Source of the DNA: Bifiguratus adelaidae
Taxonomy: Eukaryota > Mucoromycota > Endogonomycetes > Endogonales
Direction of reading: 5' to 3'
DNA: 20,667 nucleotides
NCBI GenBank assembly: GCA_002261195.1
Contig: MVBO01000201.1
Span: forward strand, 1 to 20,667
The translations under genes were made by a program, and so were the position numbers. Positions 18,104-20,667 of the stretch are shown in pieces. How positions within the stretch are numbered: position 1 is the first letter of the stretch; every line of letters starts with the position of its first letter. Below the pieces are notes generated by a model. The model made no database searches. It was not told where the DNA came from and saw only the letters and a program-made list of their open reading frames with translations.

Positions 18104-19409
18104 ATGGCAAGGAACCTTGGTCTATGGATATGGCTATTGGCCACACTATGTAAGTTTATACAAGCATATTGAACGCCTTTCAGAGTCTAATGGATGTTTG
18201 ACCAGCCATGACCTACGCTGCCAAGCCAGGTAGGACGAATCTCAAGCTAGGCGAGCGCCAAGACTGAATCCTTTTCATTACAGTTGTTCTATGGCACGGC
18301 ATGGGTGACTCATGCTGTAACCCCGAGAGGCGAGTTGATGCAACTTTATGGTCTTAGCCTAAACTAACCTCTCCACAGCATGGGCAAAATCGAGGCCGTC
18401 ATCCGGGAGCATTTGCCCGACACCTATGTCTATTCGGTTCAATTGGCCCCGTCCGATAGCGAGGACCAAAAGGCGGGCTTCTTTGGAAACGTGAACATGC
18501 AGGTGGATACGGTGTGCGAGCAATTAAGGAATGATGAGCACCTGAAAGACGGGTTCAATGCCATCGGGTTTTCCCAGGGCGGCCAATTCCTTCGGTAAGT
18601 CTCGGCTTCATGACGATCGGCATGGACACACGTATTCATACGGCTGGACAGCGCCTATGTACAGCGATGCAATCAACCTCCAGTCCATAATCTTATCACC
18701 TTCGGTTCTCAGCACGCGGGTGTCGCCGATATTCCCGGATGCGAAACCAAGGATCCTTGGTGCTCACTCATGCGATCGCTGGTCAGACAAGGTGCCTATG
18801 CCGGATACGTAAGAGATCATGTCGTGCAAGCCCAATACTACAAGGATTGGCAAAACCTAGAAGGTGAGTCTTGGCGTCGATCCGAACCGCAGACTCAATG
18901 TGGCCATGTAGCCTACCTCAAAAACAACATCTTCTTGCCCGATATCAACAATGAATTGCCCGCCAAGAATTCTACCTACGCCAAACATCTGCAACGGCTA
19001 CACACCTTTGTTATGATTCAGTTTGATAAGGATATCACCGTCAAGCCAGCCGGTAGTGCCGTGAGTCATCGATGCCTCTCCATGCCAGGCGTGCTTTTGT
19101 TGATTCACGGTGTCCTAGTGGTTTGATTATTATAACGCTTCAGGCATTCTCGTTCCCCTAAAGGATCAACCCTTGTATAAGGAAGACTGGATTGGCCTAA
19201 TGGCCTTGGATAAACAAGATCGTCTCGTGTTCAAAACATGTCCAGGAGCGCACGTAAGTGGGCGACGATCGGAAATCCACATGGCAATCGACTAACATAA
19301 AGATGGCTAGATGCAATTCACGTTGGATTATTTTGTCGAGGAAGTACTTTGGCCTTATTTGGCTGATCAACAAGCAAGCACGGAAAAGCAGGTAGTATTC
19401 GACATTTAA
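18104..19409 (+). CDS. PPT1: Palmitoyl-protein thioesterase (PPT1-like)
   Basis: Eight exons: 18104-18149, 18206-18229, 18284-18329, 18379-18594, 18652-18863, 18912-19060, 19119-19253 and 19311-19409. They total 927 nt, giving 308 aa, close to the usual length of about 300. A signal peptide is visible (MARNLGLWIWLLATLSMTYA). Family blocks: VVLWHGMGDSCCNP (25-37), FGNVNMQVDTVCEQL, GFSQGGQFLR (nucleophile Ser104), NLITFGSQHAGVADIPGC, FLPDINNE, WFDYYNASG, and PGAHMQF (catalytic His276). Asp222 (QFDKDITVKP) aligns with the catalytic Asp of mammalian PPT1. The enzyme removes thioester-linked fatty acyl groups from cysteines of lipid-modified proteins during degradation in the lysosome or vacuole. 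Exon 2 is only 24 nt. Intron 3 (18330-18378) starts with GC (AG|GCGAGT) and ends CACAG; reading it as GC-AG restores the CCNPxSMG block. The other six introns are GT-AG, 48-58 nt. It is convergent with the C2H2 gene (76 nt between stops). Confidence 0.94.
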
Positions 19410-19485
19410 TGTACATCATAAATACAAATATCCCTTCCATATACAAGATATTCACCCCTTTGTCGTACCAGCCGACGTTTTTGCT

Positions 19486-20209
19486 TTACATGGGTCGAGA
19501 AACGGTGCGGTTATTGTTATTGGCGTTTTGTCGCGTGGCTTCTTCGCGCTTTTGCTTTCTCCGCTGCTTTCTCATGTCCTTGAACTCTGCAAAATGCGTC
19601 ACGTCAGCCACGTGATGGTTCACGTCTTCAGGCTGCCTATCGCTTACCAGCTGGTAGTCGCTTTGGACCGTGCCCTTGCATGCTTACATGAGCATTCAAG
19701 TGATTCAACGTTCCATAACTCTTTGTACATCCCGGATAGTTACAGGCATAAAGCCGTTCAATTTCATTGTATCGTCGTCGCGGTCGTTTCTTGGTGCCTA
19801 CACCTGGCAACGCGACAAAGTTGAAGATTTTGGAAGCGTAAAATAGGTCGTTGGGATCAAAAACGGCAGGCGGTGTTGCAGGATTGTTGCTGGTCGTGGA
19901 AGAGACGGAGTCGGAATGAGCATTGTAGGATGTCGATGGTGTGCATGTGCCGGTGGTGGTGAGCGATGAGATGGAGGTGTTTCGCGATCGAGAATAGTCG
20001 GCCATGACCGTAGGCGGATATTCCACGGAATAGACATTGGTAAAGGGATATTCAGGGATCGCAGGATCCATCATCGGCTTCATCCGCATATCTTCCCATT
20101 GATTGACTCCATTCACTTCCATATAGAACGGGTCCATCATGAGCATGGATTGTTCTGGACGCAGTACCTGAGACAAGGGAGGTAAATCTTGACGATAGTT
20201 CCAATCCAT
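19486..20209 (-). CDS. C2H2 zinc-finger transcription factor, Con7-like
   Basis: Two exons, 20209-19648 and 19586-19486, with a 61-nt intron (GTAAGC...TTGCAG), encode 220 aa. A single C2H2 finger near the C-terminus, C-x4-C-x12-H-x5-H, lies in the block RRRYNEIERLYACNYPGC followed by TKSYGTLNHLNAHVSMQGHG. The run RRRY-x-EIERLY...YGTLNHLNAHV is the signature of the Con7 group of fungal regulators (morphogenesis and conidiation in ascomycetes). The downstream EFKDMRKQRRKQKREEATR supplies a basic helix that exists only when the intron is removed. The N-terminus is Met/Pro-rich and then Ser/Thr-rich (about 70-120), as expected for an activation region. It is nuclear by inference. The start at 20209 opens the only open frame and is preceded by TATA-like and CRE elements. 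Confidence 0.87.
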
Positions 20210-20261
20210 TGTGCACTAAAGCTTTTAGTTCGGTAGCTTATATATGTCTCTCGCGCCCTAT

Positions 20262-20300
20262 GCATTATAAAGTACAGACGTGTAGAGAGTGCATTATAAA
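20262..20300 (-). repeat. Direct repeat GCATTATAAA with TATA-like core
   Basis: GCATTATAAA occurs exactly at 20262-20271 and again at 20291-20300, 29 nt apart. On the coding strand this reads TTTATAATGC, 53-91 nt upstream of the C2H2 start codon, a plausible place for a core promoter element. Confidence 0.45.
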
Positions 20301-20301
20301 A

Positions 20302-20309
20302 TGACGTCA
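20302..20309. promoter_or_regulatory. CRE site TGACGTCA (proximal)
   Basis: This is an exact match to the palindromic cAMP-response element bound by CREB/ATF-type bZIP factors, 93 bp upstream of the C2H2 start codon. It is directly next to a TATA-like repeat. Function is inferred from sequence only. Confidence 0.55.
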
Positions 20310-20408
20310 GGGCTAATCCCGAGGTGACGCTCATCATGACATGGGGCATGCCTTTTTGGGTGATCTTCTGGAAGTAATCCACCGATATGGATCAGGGACA
20401 TAACTGAC

Positions 20409-20416
20409 TGACGTCA
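20409..20416. promoter_or_regulatory. CRE site TGACGTCA (distal)
   Basis: A second exact CRE palindrome, 200 bp upstream of the C2H2 start codon and 107 bp from the first. Two copies of an 8-mer within 115 bp are unlikely by chance. Confidence 0.55.
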
Positions 20417-20467
20417 TAACTAGCCCGAGCATCTGGGGCGATGCCGAGTTCGGACAAAGTTGCAGAG

Positions 20468-20473
20468 TTTATT
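20468..20473 (-). terminator. AATAAA polyadenylation-like signal
   Basis: On the minus strand AATAAA begins 8 nt after the stop of the right-edge gene. It is very close to the stop for a canonical signal, so it is only a candidate. Confidence 0.35.
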
Positions 20474-20481
20474 CTTCTTGT

Positions 20482-20667
20482 TTAGAGCAGATTGTCATCG
20501 TCTTCAAGATAATGGTCTACAATGTTGTACTTGTCAGCTAAGCGTTCGAATTGGTACTCTTCTTCTTTGGGAGGGTGCTGTTGTTGAGGGAGGACGGTGT
20601 AGGGATTTTCTTCTTGGTGATGGGGCTGATAGGCTGGCTGGCGTTCTTGGGATAAAGAACGTTGTTC
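20482..20667 (-). CDS. C-terminal end of an unrecognised Gln/Glu-rich protein (5' end outside the window)
   Basis: The minus frame is open from the right edge to a TAA at 20482, giving 61 residues. The segment is Gln/Pro/Glu-rich (for example YTVLPQQQHPPKEEEYQFER) and ends in the acidic tail DHYLEDDDNLL. Codon choice and the neat stop before an AATAAA support a real gene end. No domain is visible, so no function is offered. Confidence 0.55.
   Translation of the reverse strand, partial: EQRSLSQERQPAYQPHHQEENPYTVLPQQQHPPKEEEYQFERLADKYNIVDHYLEDDDNLL

Larger units (their letters stand above)
20210..20481 (-). promoter_or_regulatory. Upstream region of the Con7-like gene
   Basis: This 272-nt spacer separates the C2H2 start from the stop of the next minus-strand gene. 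It contains two exact CRE palindromes and a direct repeat with an embedded TATA-like string, listed separately. No gene is called. Confidence 0.55.

Noticed and set aside
1-20667. A secondary-metabolite cluster around the Zn2Cys6 factor
   Set aside because: No synthase, cytochrome P450, methyltransferase or related enzyme is present; the neighbours are housekeeping genes.

Overview
The window is nuclear DNA of a filamentous fungus. Nearly every gene is cut by 44-61 nt introns with GTAAGT/GTGAGT/GTAGGT donors, often with CTGAC- or CTAAC-like branch sites. The contents also fit a fungus: a Zn2Cys6 regulator, a fungal-type (FunK1) kinase relic, a Con7-like C2H2 finger protein and an MSS116-type mitochondrial helicase. 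A lysosomal-type palmitoyl-protein thioesterase together with this Con7-like finger is compatible with an early-diverging lineage such as Mucoromycota, but the sequence alone does not fix the taxon. No tRNA, rRNA, CRISPR or recognisable transposon gene was seen.

Left part (1-8.3 kb), ordinary housekeeping and regulatory genes: an unrecognised Ser/Pro-rich protein running off the left edge (minus), the twin-CX9C cytochrome oxidase assembly factor COA4 (plus), a five-exon 879-aa protein with two START domains and a C-terminal membrane anchor (minus), a Zn2Cys6 transcription factor (plus) and an MSS116-like mitochondrial DEAD-box helicase (minus).

Middle (8.6-18.1 kb), accessory-looking and decaying: a FunK1 kinase with in-frame stops and no C-terminal lobe; a short third relic of an unknown gene family; an intact equilibrative nucleoside transporter; then a direct tandem duplication of about 2-2.6 kb. 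In the duplication the left copy is a pseudogene and the right copy an intact, intronless 621-codon ORF of the same unknown family. The duplicated unit includes the upstream region and appears to reach the edge of the promoter shared with the thioesterase gene.

Right part (18.1-20.7 kb): an eight-exon palmitoyl-protein thioesterase (plus) with a GC-AG intron and a 24-nt exon, a Con7-like C2H2 factor (minus) with two consensus CRE sites in its upstream region, and the last 61 codons of another minus-strand gene running off the right edge.

The genes do not form a metabolic cluster. COA4 and the helicase both serve mitochondrial biogenesis, the START protein handles lipid, and the transporter and thioesterase are probably vacuolar, but they are arranged as independent transcription units. 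The most interesting element is the three-copy unknown family and its decay series.
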